Notes: generated by a model not told the origin, from the letters alone. Positions 25,487 through 34,200 are shown, counted from the stretch's first letter. The stretch is DNA of 64,000 bases from ASV31 sp965229765 (GCA_965229765.1 CBDDJT010000002.1:868001-932000), one strand, 5' to 3'. A program made the numbers and translations.

Positions 25487-25909
25487 TCAGGCGTCGGCCC
25501 TGGCCTTTTCCGCGATCGAATCGGCCAGCGACTCGGCCCGCGCGGCGATCTCTGCCATGCTGTCCATGACGCTGTCGGGCACCACCGGCACCTCGATCCG
25601 CTCTGGCTTGGGCGGCGGGGTGTTGCGCATCTCTTCCAGTTCGGCGCGCGCCTCGTGCGCCGCGGCCTCTGCGGCTGTCACCCGTTCTTCCATCGCGCGC
25701 AGCTGATCCTCGATGCCCGCGGCCTTGTCGGCCAGCATCAACCCCGACATCAGCAGCATCCGCGGTTCGGGCAGCCGCCCGATCTGCGCGGCAAGCGCGG
25801 TGGCTTCGTTGTCCAGAAGCGAGGCAGCGGCCTGAAGAAACGGCTCTTCGCCCTCTTGGCAGGCGACGGCGAAGTCACGGCCGCCGATGGTGATGTTGAG
25901 TTCAGGCAT
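25487..25909 (-). CDS. zapA: Cell division protein ZapA
   Basis: Small FtsZ-bundling protein recruited early to the Z-ring. The 140-residue sequence starts MPELNITIGGRDFAVAC, the typical ZapA opening. The next parts are a dimerising head with EPRMLLMSGLMLADK and a long C-terminal coiled coil (about 65-140). ATG 25909 has GGAGG six bases upstream; GTG 25915 would overlap that site. It overlaps the upstream coiled-coil gene by eight bases, so the two are coupled. Confidence 0.88.
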   Translation of the reverse strand: MPELNITIGGRDFAVACQEGEEPFLQAAASLLDNEATALAAQIGRLPEPRMLLMSGLMLADKAAGIEDQLRAMEERVTAAEAAAHEARAELEEMRNTPPPKPERIEVPVVPDSVMDSMAEIAARAESLADSIAEKARADA

Positions 25910-26732
25910 CGGCACCCTCCTTGACCAGCGGTTTCAGCGCCCCGAGCAGAACGTCAAGCTCGGTGCGGTCGGCCTCGCGCAGGGCGCGCAGGCCTTCGAG
26001 TTCGGCCATCATGGTCCGGTTGACCAGATGCGGGTCGGTGATCGCCTCTGCCCCCTGCTCCAGCGCGATCTGCATGGCCTGCCGCATCTCTTCGATCCGG
26101 CGACGCAGGCCGCGCACCCGGTCCTGCATGTCGCGGGATTGTTCGATCATCGCGTCATGCCTTTGCCGAAGCTCTGCCATCTCGGCGGCGTGGCCGTCGG
26201 CCAGTGTGCCAAGACGTTCTTCAAGCCGGGCCTTCGCGGTGCGCTCTGCTTCCAGTGCCTCTGAAAGCTCGGCGGTTGCGCTGGCGTCGGGTTCCGGCGC
26301 GGCGGCCGGTTCCAGCCGGGCGAGGCGCGATTCGAGCTTGGTCTTGAGCGCAAGAGCCTGATCAAGCTCTGCGCGCAACTCTGCCTCCGTGGCAGAAGGT
26401 CCCGCAGGCACGGCCTCGGCCAGTTGCCGTTCAAGCGCCGCGCGGGCCTCTTTCTCGGCGGCCAGATCCGATTCCAGCGCGGCCAACCGCGACGCCGCAT
26501 CATCGTCGGGCGGCGCCCCGGGCACGGGGGGCGAGGATTCGAGTTCGGCGACACGCGCCTCCAGCGCGGCCTTCGCCGCACGTTCCTCGGCCAGCTCGGA
26601 TTCCAGCGCGCCAAGCCGCGCGATGCTGTCGGGATCCGGCCCCGGCGCCGGTCGCGACAGCGTGTCAACGCCATTGGCGATCCGGTCCAGTGCGACCGTA
26701 ATCCGTTGCTCCAGTTCAGAAAGGTCGGTCAT
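25902..26732 (-). CDS. Coiled-coil protein of unknown function upstream of zapA
   Basis: A 276-residue acidic protein dominated by alternating Ala/Glu/Leu heptads, broken by Pro/Asp linkers near residues 68-78 and 145-152. No signal peptide or membrane helix is visible. Repeated ALESELAEERAAKAALE-like blocks occur at about 42, 82 and 160, which suggests internal duplication. The conserved-looking C-terminus (ITDPHLVNRTMMAELEGLRALREADRTEL, split) is the least repetitive part. It overlaps zapA, so a role in division or cell shape is a positional inference. GC-rich coiled coils resemble many unrelated proteins. Confidence 0.7.
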   Translation of the reverse strand: MTDLSELEQRITVALDRIANGVDTLSRPAPGPDPDSIARLGALESELAEERAAKAALEARVAELESSPPVPGAPPDDDAASRLAALESDLAAEKEARAALERQLAEAVPAGPSATEAELRAELDQALALKTKLESRLARLEPAAAPEPDASATAELSEALEAERTAKARLEERLGTLADGHAAEMAELRQRHDAMIEQSRDMQDRVRGLRRRIEEMRQAMQIALEQGAEAITDPHLVNRTMMAELEGLRALREADRTELDVLLGALKPLVKEGADA

Positions 26733-26872
26733 GCGACTGCCCCCACGCCATTCTTCTGTCCCGCCCTGCCCGGCAGGCGCGATGCACCCCCGGCGAATCA
26801 GGTTGTTTTCATGATACCGAACGGTGTGGCCAAATGCGCCCCCTTTTCCGTTTGGCGTCAACGGCCTTGCGC

Positions 26873-26900
26873 TTGATCTTCCACCATCGGCTGCTATCAG
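26873..26900 (+). promoter_or_regulatory. Candidate tkt promoter
   Basis: TTGATC (26873-26878) and TATCAG (26895-26900) with a 16-base spacer lie about 37 bases before the tkt GTG. A GGGGCG/CGCCCC hairpin (26900-26918) would lie in the leader. The rest of the 204-base gap shows nothing else I can name. Confidence 0.4.
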
Positions 26901-26936
26901 GGGCGCGCGAGACGCCCCAGATCAAGGACAGCCCCC

Positions 26937-28952
26937 GTGGACATCGCCACTCTTCGTGCCCAGCACCCCGATCACTGGATGAAAGCCGCAGCCATTCGCG
27001 TGCTGACGCTAGACGCCGTCGCCGCCGCCAATTCGGGTCATTCCGGGATGCCGATGGGCATGGCCGACATCGCCACCGTGCTGTTCGAGAAGCATATGAA
27101 ATTCGATGCCGCCGCCCCGGACTGGGCGGACCGCGACAGATTCGTCCTGTCGAACGGCCACGGCTCGATGCTGATCTATTCGCTGCTGCACCTGACCGGC
27201 TATGCCGACATGACGATGGATCAGGTCCGCAATTTCCGCCAGTGGGGCGCGATCACCGCCGGGCACCCTGAATTCGGCCATGCCGCCGGCGTCGAGACGA
27301 CGACCGGCCCGCTGGGTCAGGGGCTTGCGAACGCCGTGGGCATGGCGATGGCCGAGGCGCACCTGCGCGCGGTCTGGGGGCCGAAGCTGGTCGATCACCG
27401 CACATGGGCTTTCGCCGGCGACGGCTGCCTGATGGAAGGCGTCAGCCAGGAAGCGATCGCGCTGGCCGGCCGGCAGGAGCTTGACCGCCTGACCGTGGTC
27501 TTCGACGACAACCAGATCACCATCGACGGCCCGGTGTCGCTGGCCGACCGGACCGACCAGAAGGCGCGGTTTGCCGCGTCCGGCTGGACCGTGCTGGAGT
27601 GTGACGGCCACGATCCGATGGCGATCGACGAGGCGCTGACAGAGGCGGCCAAGTCCGACCGCCCCGCGATGATCGCCGCCAAGACGCATATCGCGCTGGG
27701 ATCGTCCGCGCAGGACACCGCAAAGGGCCATGGGGCGCTGACCGACGCGGGCCTGATCGCCGACGCGCGCGAGGTCTACGGCTGGACCGCCGCGCCCTTT
27801 GATATCCCCGCCGACATCAAGGCAAGCTGGGAAGCGGACGGCCGCCGCTGCCGCGCCGAGCGCGAGGCATGGGAAGGACGGCTGGCGGCGCTGAGCGAGG
27901 CGCGCCGCGAGACGTTCCTGCGCACGCAGACGCTGGCCCCGGGCAAGCGGCTGGCCGGCGCGATCCGCAAGGTCAAGAAGGACGCGGCCGAGGCGCGGCC
28001 GAAGCTGGCCACGCGCGCGGCGTCCGAAAAGGTGCTGGGCGCGGTCAACCCGATCATGCCCGAAACCTTCGGCGGATCGGCGGACCTGACGGGATCGAAC
28101 AACACCAAGGCCGGCGGGATGACCGTGTTCTCGCCGGAAAACCGCAAGGGCCGCTACGTGCATTACGGCATCCGCGAGCATGGCATGGCCGCCGCGATGA
28201 ACGGCATCGCGCTGCATGGCGGGCTGCGGCCCTATGGCGGCACCTTCATGGTGTTCACCGACTACGCGCGCCCGTCGATGCGGCTGTCGGCGCTGATGGG
28301 GATTCCGGTGGTCTACGTCATGACCCATGACAGCATCGGTTTGGGCGAGGATGGCCCGACCCACCAGCCGGTGGAACATTTGGCGATGCTGCGCGCGACG
28401 CCGAACATGACGGTGATCCGGCCCGCAGACATGGTGGAAACCGCCGAGGCGTGGGAGGTGGCGTTGACCACGACCGACCGCCCGACCGTGCTGGCGCTGA
28501 GCCGGCAGGGCCTGCCCGCGGTGCGTACCGAGCACAAGTCGAAGAACCTTGTCTCGCAGGGCGCCTATGTCCTTGCCGAGGCCGAGGGCAAGCGGCAGGT
28601 CATCCTGATGGCGACCGGGTCCGAGGTGTCCGTCGCGATGGCCGCGCGCGAGGTATTGCAGGCCGAAGGCGTCGGCACGCGTGTGGTGTCCATGCCCAGC
28701 TGGGAGCTGTTCGAACAGCAGGACGAGGCCTATCGCCGCAGGGTGCTGCCGGGTGGCGCGGCGCGGGTGGCCGTCGAGGCCGGCGTGCGGCAGGGCTGGG
28801 ACCGCTGGCTGTGCGGCGAGCGCGGGCGCGAGGCCAAGGCGGGCTTTGTCGGCATGTCGTCCTTCGGCGCCTCGGCCCCGGCTGAAGTCCTGTTCGAAGA
28901 GTTCGGGATTACCCCCTCGGCGGTGGCCGGGATGGCGAAAGGCCTGATCTAG
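26937..28952 (+). CDS. tkt: Transketolase
   Basis: Thiamine-diphosphate enzyme of the pentose phosphate pathway (and Calvin cycle where present). The 671 residues include AANSGHSGMPMGMAD near residue 30, the TPP motif GDGCLMEGVSQEA near 160 ending in the NQITIDG metal ligand region, and GIREHGMAAAMNG near 410. DSIGLGEDGPTHQPVEHLA near 465 completes the family signature. The start is GTG 26937 with AAGGA 8-12 bases upstream. A small membrane gene and gap follow on the same strand, a typical carbon-metabolism run in this family. Confidence 0.95.
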   Translation: MDIATLRAQHPDHWMKAAAIRVLTLDAVAAANSGHSGMPMGMADIATVLFEKHMKFDAAAPDWADRDRFVLSNGHGSMLIYSLLHLTGYADMTMDQVRNFRQWGAITAGHPEFGHAAGVETTTGPLGQGLANAVGMAMAEAHLRAVWGPKLVDHRTWAFAGDGCLMEGVSQEAIALAGRQELDRLTVVFDDNQITIDGPVSLADRTDQKARFAASGWTVLECDGHDPMAIDEALTEAAKSDRPAMIAAKTHIALGSSAQDTAKGHGALTDAGLIADAREVYGWTAAPFDIPADIKASWEADGRRCRAEREAWEGRLAALSEARRETFLRTQTLAPGKRLAGAIRKVKKDAAEARPKLATRAASEKVLGAVNPIMPETFGGSADLTGSNNTKAGGMTVFSPENRKGRYVHYGIREHGMAAAMNGIALHGGLRPYGGTFMVFTDYARPSMRLSALMGIPVVYVMTHDSIGLGEDGPTHQPVEHLAMLRATPNMTVIRPADMVETAEAWEVALTTTDRPTVLALSRQGLPAVRTEHKSKNLVSQGAYVLAEAEGKRQVILMATGSEVSVAMAAREVLQAEGVGTRVVSMPSWELFEQQDEAYRRRVLPGGAARVAVEAGVRQGWDRWLCGERGREAKAGFVGMSSFGASAPAEVLFEEFGITPSAVAGMAKGLI

Positions 28953-28980
28953 GGCGGGGCCGCGGGCGGGGAACGGCGCC

Positions 28981-29124
28981 ATGACGAACCCGATCGCGAT
29001 CTGGCTGGCGCTGGCGATCGTGGCATTCCTTGCGCTGGACCATTATTACCTTGGCTGGGACCTGCCGGTTTTCCTGGGCCGCACGCTGTTGAACGCCATC
29101 GAGGCACTGAAGATCTGGCAATGA
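28981..29124 (+). CDS. 47-residue single-helix membrane protein between tkt and gap
   Basis: A short gene with codon use like its neighbours: ATG at 28981, TGA at 29122-29124. The product has an N-terminal hydrophobic segment (IAIWLALAIVAFLALD), an aromatic turn (HYYLGWDL) and a short amphipathic C-terminal helix (NAIEALKIW). I recall similar small proteins at this tkt-gap position in other Rhodobacteraceae, sometimes mis-named after gap, but cannot check. Function unknown. The ribosome binding site is weak (GGGG about 11 bases upstream). Confidence 0.6.
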   Translation: MTNPIAIWLALAIVAFLALDHYYLGWDLPVFLGRTLLNAIEALKIWQ

Positions 29125-29142
29125 GACGCGCGATTTGCCATA

Positions 29143-29156
29143 TGGTGGCGCTAACA
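29143..29156. promoter_or_regulatory. LacI-type operator candidate upstream of gap
   Basis: TGGTGGCGCTAACA differs at two of 14 positions from the palindrome TGTTAGCGCTAACA. It lies about 65 bases before the gap ATG. A second, better-centred copy lies beyond gap at 30358-30371. The palindrome resembles sites I recall for the LacI-family central-carbon regulator of Rhodobacter (CceR), from memory. Confidence 0.5.
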
Positions 29157-29220
29157 GTCGCCATGAAACACGACTTGGCCGCCCCGCGTTCCGGGGCAAT
29201 GCAGCAGATGGAGGCCTGAG

Positions 29221-30222
29221 ATGGCAGTGAAAGTGGCAATCAACGGATTCGGACGCATCGGGCGCAACGTTCTGCGCGCGATCGTCGAATCGGGCCGGAC
29301 CGATATCGAGGTGATCGCGATCAACGACCTGGGCCCGGTGGAAACCAACGCCCACCTGCTGCGCTATGACAGCGTGCACGGCCGTTTCCCCGCGACCGTG
29401 ACCACCACCGAGACCACCATCGACGTGGGCCGCGGCCCGATCGAGGTGACGGCGATCCGCAATCCCGCCGAGCTTCCCTGGGGCGACGTGGACATCGTGC
29501 TGGAATGCACCGGCATCTTCACCGACAAGGACAAGGCGCAGGTTCATCTGGAAAACGGCGCCAGCCGCGTGCTGGTTTCTGCCCCGTCCAAGGGCGCGGA
29601 CAAGACCATCGTCTATGGCGTGAACCACGACACGCTGACCGCGGGCGACCTGATCGTGTCGAACGCGTCTTGCACGACGAACTGCCTGGCCCCCGTGGTC
29701 AAGGTGCTGAACGACAGCATCGGGATCGTGAAGGGGTTCATGACCACGATCCACAGCTATACTGGCGACCAGCCGACGCTGGACACGATGCACAAGGACC
29801 TTTACCGCGCCCGCGCCGCCGCAGTGTCGATGATCCCGACCTCGACGGGCGCGGCCAAGGCCGTTGGTCTTGTGCTGCCGGAACTCAACGGCAAGCTCGA
29901 CGGTGTGGCGATCCGGGTGCCGACGCCGAACGTGTCGGTCGTGGACCTGACCTTCGAGGCCGCGCGCGCGACCTCGGTGGACGAGATCAACGCCGCCATC
30001 CGCGCCGCCGCCGAAGGCCCGCTGAAGGGCGTGCTGGGCTTCACCGACGAACCGCTGGTGTCCATCGACATGAACCACGACCCGCATTCGTCCATCTTCC
30101 ACATGGACCAGACCAAGGTCATGGAAGGCACCATGTGCCGGGTTCTCAGCTGGTACGACAACGAGTGGGGCTTCTCCAACCGCATGTCGGACACCGCCGT
30201 GGCGATGGGCAAGCTGATCTGA
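29221..30222 (+). CDS. gap: Glyceraldehyde-3-phosphate dehydrogenase, type I
   Basis: NAD-dependent glycolytic enzyme, 333 residues. NAD-binding GFGRIGRNVLRA begins near residue 8. The catalytic Cys lies in NASCTTNCLAP near residue 150 and the His in the following TIHSYTGDQ. SWYDNEWGFSNRM lies near 310. Asp/Leu after the nucleotide-binding strand (AINDLG) suits NAD preference. It is followed by an intrinsic terminator and preceded by a LacI-type operator candidate, pointing to control by carbon supply. Confidence 0.96.
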   Translation: MAVKVAINGFGRIGRNVLRAIVESGRTDIEVIAINDLGPVETNAHLLRYDSVHGRFPATVTTTETTIDVGRGPIEVTAIRNPAELPWGDVDIVLECTGIFTDKDKAQVHLENGASRVLVSAPSKGADKTIVYGVNHDTLTAGDLIVSNASCTTNCLAPVVKVLNDSIGIVKGFMTTIHSYTGDQPTLDTMHKDLYRARAAAVSMIPTSTGAAKAVGLVLPELNGKLDGVAIRVPTPNVSVVDLTFEAARATSVDEINAAIRAAAEGPLKGVLGFTDEPLVSIDMNHDPHSSIFHMDQTKVMEGTMCRVLSWYDNEWGFSNRMSDTAVAMGKLI

Positions 30223-30242
30223 TTTCCGGCGCATCTGGTTTG

Positions 30243-30275
30243 AAAGGGGCCGTCCTTCGGGGGCGGCCCCTTTTT
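30243..30275 (+). terminator. gap terminator
   Basis: AAAGGGGCCG (30243-30252) pairs perfectly with CGGCCCCTTT (30264-30273). The loop holds a CC-TTCG-GG mini-hairpin and a T-run to 30275 follows. Confidence 0.88.
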
Positions 30276-30357
30276 CATTCGCCGCATTCCGCCGCACCGC
30301 GGCGTATTTTGCGCCGCATTGCAGCATGCGCATGGCGGCCCCGCGATTCCAGCAGTT

Positions 30358-30371
30358 GTTTAGCGCTAACA
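30358..30371. promoter_or_regulatory. LacI-type operator candidate upstream of the DUF1127-like gene
   Basis: The core TTAGCGCTAA (30360-30369) is a perfect 10-bp palindrome, extended to 12 of 14 matches with TGTTAGCGCTAACA. It lies about 60 bases before the small gene at 30430 and downstream of the gap terminator, so it should act on the small gene. Confidence 0.55.
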
Positions 30372-30429
30372 AAGGCGCATGTTCAGGGTGTGCCAGCGAT
30401 GGCAGAACCCTCAACGCATGGAGGCTTCC

Positions 30430-30594
30430 ATGACCATGATTCTCGACCAGATCCGCAGCGCCGCCGCCCGGCGGGCCGCCTATGCCCGCACAGTGCGCGA
30501 GTTGCGCGCGCTGCCGCTTGACGTGGCGCTGGACCTCGATATCTACCCCGGCGACGCCGAACGCCTTGCGCGGCGCGCGGTCTACGGCGCCTGA
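30430..30594 (+). CDS. DUF1127-like small protein
   Basis: A 54-residue basic peptide. An Arg-rich helix (RSAAARRAAYARTVREL) is followed by LRALPLDVALDLDIYPGDAERLARRAVYG, here cited as the LPLDVALDLDI and AERLARRA segments. This mirrors the DUF1127/YjiS pattern of R-x-L-x-x-L-x-D-x-x-L-x-D-(I/L). GGAGG at 30420-30424 sits five bases before ATG 30430, a strong ribosome binding site. DUF1127 peptides in Rhodobacter (CcaF1-like) bind RNA and affect sRNA levels, per the family literature as I recall it. A LacI-type operator lies upstream, and the convergent coaD follows. Confidence 0.65.
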   Translation: MTMILDQIRSAAARRAAYARTVRELRALPLDVALDLDIYPGDAERLARRAVYGA

Positions 30595-30598
30595 GCGA

Positions 30599-31096
30599 TC
30601 AGGTGCGGCCGAGCTTGGCGTAAAGGGCGCTCTTGACGGGCGGCGGCACGAATTTCGACACGTCGCCGCCCAGCCGGGCGATTTCCTTGACCAGCTTGGA
30701 TGCGATGGCCTGGTGGCGGGCCTCTGCCATCAGGAAGACCGTCTCGACCCGGCTGTCGAGCGCACGGTTCATTCCGACCATCTGGAATTCGTACTCGAAG
30801 TCCGCCACGGCGCGCAGCCCGCGGATGATGACCTGCGCACCCACGTCATGGGCGCAGTCGATCAGCAGGTTCTCGAACGGGTGGGCGACGATCTCTGTCC
30901 CCGTCTCGCGCGAGAGGGCGGCGCATTCGGCCTCGATCATCTGCACCCGCTCTTCCAGACTGAAGAGCGGCCCCTTGTCCCGGTTGATCGCAACGCCGAT
31001 CACCAGCCTGTCCACCAGACGCGCGCCGCGCGCGATGATGTCCAGGTGACCGAGCGTCACCGGATCGAAAGTTCCCGGGTAAAGCCCAATCCGCAT
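30599..31096 (-). CDS. coaD: Phosphopantetheine adenylyltransferase CoaD
   Basis: Transfers AMP to 4'-phosphopantetheine in CoA synthesis. The 165 residues are full length. The N-terminal nucleotidyltransferase motif is GLYPGTFDPVTLGH (TxGH). IRGLRAVADFEYEFQM near residue 90 and SSKLVKEIARLGGDVS-type ending (here ASKLVKEIA) are family signatures. It sits alone on the reverse strand four bases from the end of the DUF1127-like gene. Confidence 0.96.
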   Translation of the reverse strand: MRIGLYPGTFDPVTLGHLDIIARGARLVDRLVIGVAINRDKGPLFSLEERVQMIEAECAALSRETGTEIVAHPFENLLIDCAHDVGAQVIIRGLRAVADFEYEFQMVGMNRALDSRVETVFLMAEARHQAIASKLVKEIARLGGDVSKFVPPPVKSALYAKLGRT

Positions 31097-31159
31097 ATCG
31101 TCCCCCGTCTTTTGACCGCACGCAACGATATTGCGCGCCGCAATGCAAGGGGGTGGGGA

Positions 31160-31594
31160 CTAGAAGCCCTTTATCATCCCTTCCAGCGCGTCCTTTTCCA
31201 TGGCCAGTTCGGACAGGCGCGCCTTGACCACGTCGCCGATCGAAATCAGGCCGACCATTTCGGGGCCTTCCATCACCGGGACGTGGCGGAAACGTCCGGC
31301 GGTCATCTGGGCCATGACATCGTCGGCGGTGTTGTCGATGCCGCAGGTCACGAGTTCCTTGGTCATGATGGTATCGACCATCTCTGGCAGGCAGGCGGAC
31401 CCGCGGCGCCCCAGTTCGCGCACGATGTCGCGTTCCGACACGATGCCCAGCGGCGTCTTTCCGTCCGACGACACGATCACGGCGCCGATCCGTCGGGTCG
31501 ACAGCGTCTCGGCCACCGCGGACACGGTCGTGCCCGGGGGAACGGAGACCACGCCATCGTCCGATTTCTCCTTCAGGATCTGCTTGACGAGCAT
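31160..31594 (-). CDS. CBS-domain pair protein
   Basis: A 144-residue stand-alone pair of CBS domains that usually binds adenine nucleotides. CBS1 covers about residues 8-65 (PPGTTVSAVAETLSTRRIGAV in part, ending GIVSERDIVREL). CBS2 covers about 78-135 (MTKELVTCGIDNTADDVM in part, ending GLISIGDVVKARL). GGGAGGAT lies 7-12 bases before the ATG at 31594; longer starts are unnecessary. The partner enzyme or channel is unknown; such proteins are often linked to redox or energy status in alphaproteobacteria. Confidence 0.85.
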   Translation of the reverse strand: MLVKQILKEKSDDGVVSVPPGTTVSAVAETLSTRRIGAVIVSSDGKTPLGIVSERDIVRELGRRGSACLPEMVDTIMTKELVTCGIDNTADDVMAQMTAGRFRHVPVMEGPEMVGLISIGDVVKARLSELAMEKDALEGMIKGF

Positions 31595-31655
31595 CCTGTA
31601 TCCTCCCGTTGTCATGTTCTTGTGACCCAAGCGTCGCGCCCGGGGGGCGCGGCTG

Positions 31656-32552
31656 TCAAGCTTCGGCTTCGAGGGTGGCGACCTCTGCGCGCAGTCCGGA
31701 CATGAGATCGGCGGCGAAACGGTTCAGCCGTTCGACCCGGCGGTCGTCGGCGTGGCGGATCAGGTAGAAGCTGCGTGTCAGCGAAATCTCATCCTCCAGC
31801 ACCTTCATCACCCGTGGCGCAAAAGGCAGTGCAAAATCATGCACGATGCCCACCCCGGCCTCGGCCCGGATCAGGCCCAGCTGAACCGAGACAGAGTTCG
31901 ACGCGAGGTGCACGCGGTCCATTCCCAGTTCGGCGAGATAATCCAGTTCCTTGTCGAAGATCATGTCGGGGATATAGCCGATGATGCGGTGGTTCGGCAG
32001 GTCCTCGCGGCTGTCGAGAGGCGGGGCATGGCGCAGGTAGCGGCGGTGCCCCGCAAGGTGCAGGCGGTAATCGGTGATCTTCTGCACCGTCAGGCGGCCG
32101 GTCGAGGGCGCGCTGACCGCGATGGCCATGTCGGCCTCGCGCTTGGACAGGTTGAACACGCGCGGCAGGGCCACGATCTGGATATCCAGATCGGGGTGGT
32201 CTTCGGCGATCCGGGCGCAGACCTGCGGCAGAAGGTAGTTGGCGCAGCCATCGGGCGCCCCGATACGGATCTGGCCCGTCAGCTGCCCCGCCTGCCCGCC
32301 GATCTCGCCGCTGGCATTGGCGACGGCCAGTTCCGCCTCTTCGGCGTGGGTCATGAGCCGCTGGCCGTCGACCGTCAGGACATAGCCCTGGGGCGATTTC
32401 ACGAACAGCGGGACGCCGGTGGCGTCCTCCAGCCTTGCGATGCGGCGGCCCACGGTGGCGGGGTCCAGTTTCAGCAGGCGGCCGGCGCCGGACAGGCTTT
32501 CATGCCGGGCCACGGCGAGGAACACCCGCAGATCATCCCAGTGAAGTGCCAT
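31656..32552 (-). CDS. LysR-family regulator divergent from mmsA
   Basis: A 298-residue LysR protein: helix-turn-helix at about residues 5-40 (LRVFLAVARHESLSGAGRLL, LDPATVGRRIARLED), then an effector domain. The N-terminal LDPATVGRRI variant is typical of the subgroup found beside branched-chain amino-acid or aldehyde dehydrogenase genes. It is divergent from mmsA across 125 bases, so the likely target is valine catabolism, by position. Start ATG 32552 gives MALHWDDLRVFL; a start 12 bases upstream is possible. Confidence 0.85.
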   Translation of the reverse strand: MALHWDDLRVFLAVARHESLSGAGRLLKLDPATVGRRIARLEDATGVPLFVKSPQGYVLTVDGQRLMTHAEEAELAVANASGEIGGQAGQLTGQIRIGAPDGCANYLLPQVCARIAEDHPDLDIQIVALPRVFNLSKREADMAIAVSAPSTGRLTVQKITDYRLHLAGHRRYLRHAPPLDSREDLPNHRIIGYIPDMIFDKELDYLAELGMDRVHLASNSVSVQLGLIRAEAGVGIVHDFALPFAPRVMKVLEDEISLTRSFYLIRHADDRRVERLNRFAADLMSGLRAEVATLEAEA

Positions 32553-32677
32553 GCCTACCCCCATTTTCGCAAAACCCTTTTGGAAAACTGCCGCTTTTCG
32601 CCTCATTCCTGCAAGAGTAGAGTGCGCGCGAGTTGAAAACCGCGCCCATGTCGGGCCGCGACGGAAGGGAGAGCACC

Positions 32678-34177
32678 ATGCAAGAGCTGTCGCATTACAT
32701 CAACGGGGCGCATGTGCCGGGCGCATCGGGGCGTTTCGCCGATGTCTACAACCCCGCCACCGGCGAGGTTCAGGCACGCGTGCCGCTGGCCTCGAAGGAC
32801 GAGCTGGACGCCGCCGTGGCCAAGTCCGCCGCAGCGCAGCCCGCATGGGCCGCCACCAACCCGCAGCGCCGCGCCCGCGTGATGATGGAGTTCGTCCGCC
32901 TGCTGAACCGCGACATGGACAAGCTGGCCGAGGCGCTGTCGCGCGAGCATGGCAAGACCATCCCCGACGCCAAGGGCGACATCCAGCGCGGTCTGGAAGT
33001 GGTGGAGTTCTGCATCGGCGCGCCGCACCTGCTGAAGGGCGAGTTCACCGACAGCGCCGGCCCCGGCATCGACATGTATTCCATGCGGCAGGCTCTGGGC
33101 GTCGTGGCGGGCATCACGCCCTTCAACTTCCCCGCCATGATCCCGATGTGGAAATTCGCGCCCGCCATCGCCTGCGGCAACGCCTTTATCCTTAAACCCT
33201 CCGAGCGTGACCCGTCCGTGCCGCTGATGCTGGCCGAACTGATGACAGAGGCCGGCCTGCCCGACGGGATCCTTCAGGTGGTGAACGGCGACAAGGAGGC
33301 AGTCGACGCGATCCTCGACAACGACACCATCCAGGCCATCGGTTTTGTCGGCTCGACGCCCATCGCGGAATACATCTATTCGCGCGGCTGTTCGAACGGC
33401 AAGCGGGTGCAATGCTTCGGCGGCGCCAAGAACCACATGATCGTGATGCCCGACGCCGACATGGACCAGGCCGCCGACGCGCTGGTGGGCGCGGGTTATG
33501 GCGCGGCCGGCGAACGCTGCATGGCGATTTCGGTGGCCGTGCCGGTGGGCGACAGGACCGCCGACGCGCTGATCGAAAAGCTGGTGCCGCGCATCGAGAA
33601 GCTGAAGGTCGGCCCCTATACCGCCGGCAACGACGTGGATTACGGCCCGCTGGTGACCGGCGCCGCGAAAGAGCGTGTGCTGGGGCTGGTGAACTCTGGC
33701 GTCGAGCAGGGCGCGAAACTGGTGGTCGACGGCCGCGATTTCGCGCTTCAGGGCTACGAGAACGGGTTCTTCGTGGGCCCGCACCTGTTCGACAACGTGA
33801 CCCGCGACATGGACATCTACACGCAGGAGATCTTTGGCCCCGTCCTGTCGACCGTCCGCGCGCAAAGCTATGAACAGGCGCTGGCCTACGCGATGGACCA
33901 CGAGTACGGCAACGGCACCGCGATCTTCACCCGCGACGGCGACACCGCCCGCGATTTCGCCAGCCGGATCAACATCGGCATGGTGGGCATCAACGTGCCG
34001 ATCCCGGTGCCGCTGGCCTATCACACCTTCGGCGGCTGGAAGAAATCGGGCTTTGGCGACCTGAACCAGCACGGCCCCGACGCCTTCCGCTTCTACACGC
34101 GGACCAAGACGGTGACCTCGCGCTGGCCCTCGGGCCTGAAGGAAGGCGGAGAGTTCCATTTCAAGCAGATGGACTGA
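32678..34177 (+). CDS. mmsA: CoA-acylating methylmalonate-semialdehyde dehydrogenase MmsA
   Basis: Last step of valine degradation: methylmalonate semialdehyde plus CoA and NAD gives propionyl-CoA. The 499-residue ALDH-fold protein starts ELSHYINGAHVPG. It has GITPFNFPAMIPMWKFAPA near residue 140, KPSERDPSVP near 175 and the catalytic Cys in AAGERCMAISVAV near 285. FGGAKNHMIVMPDAD just before it is the MmsA-specific stretch where ordinary ALDHs have their general-base Glu region. GGGAGAG precedes ATG 32678. An inverted-repeat terminator follows, so mmsA is probably monocistronic. Confidence 0.95.
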   Translation: MQELSHYINGAHVPGASGRFADVYNPATGEVQARVPLASKDELDAAVAKSAAAQPAWAATNPQRRARVMMEFVRLLNRDMDKLAEALSREHGKTIPDAKGDIQRGLEVVEFCIGAPHLLKGEFTDSAGPGIDMYSMRQALGVVAGITPFNFPAMIPMWKFAPAIACGNAFILKPSERDPSVPLMLAELMTEAGLPDGILQVVNGDKEAVDAILDNDTIQAIGFVGSTPIAEYIYSRGCSNGKRVQCFGGAKNHMIVMPDADMDQAADALVGAGYGAAGERCMAISVAVPVGDRTADALIEKLVPRIEKLKVGPYTAGNDVDYGPLVTGAAKERVLGLVNSGVEQGAKLVVDGRDFALQGYENGFFVGPHLFDNVTRDMDIYTQEIFGPVLSTVRAQSYEQALAYAMDHEYGNGTAIFTRDGDTARDFASRINIGMVGINVPIPVPLAYHTFGGWKKSGFGDLNQHGPDAFRFYTRTKTVTSRWPSGLKEGGEFHFKQMD

Positions 34178-34200
34178 TCCGCACCCCCTGCCCTAGTCTG

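Noticed and set aside
32564..32587. TTTTC...GAAAA inverted repeat between LysR gene and mmsA as a regulator site
   Set aside because: Arms are low-complexity and imperfect with a 14-base spacer; not distinguishable from chance.
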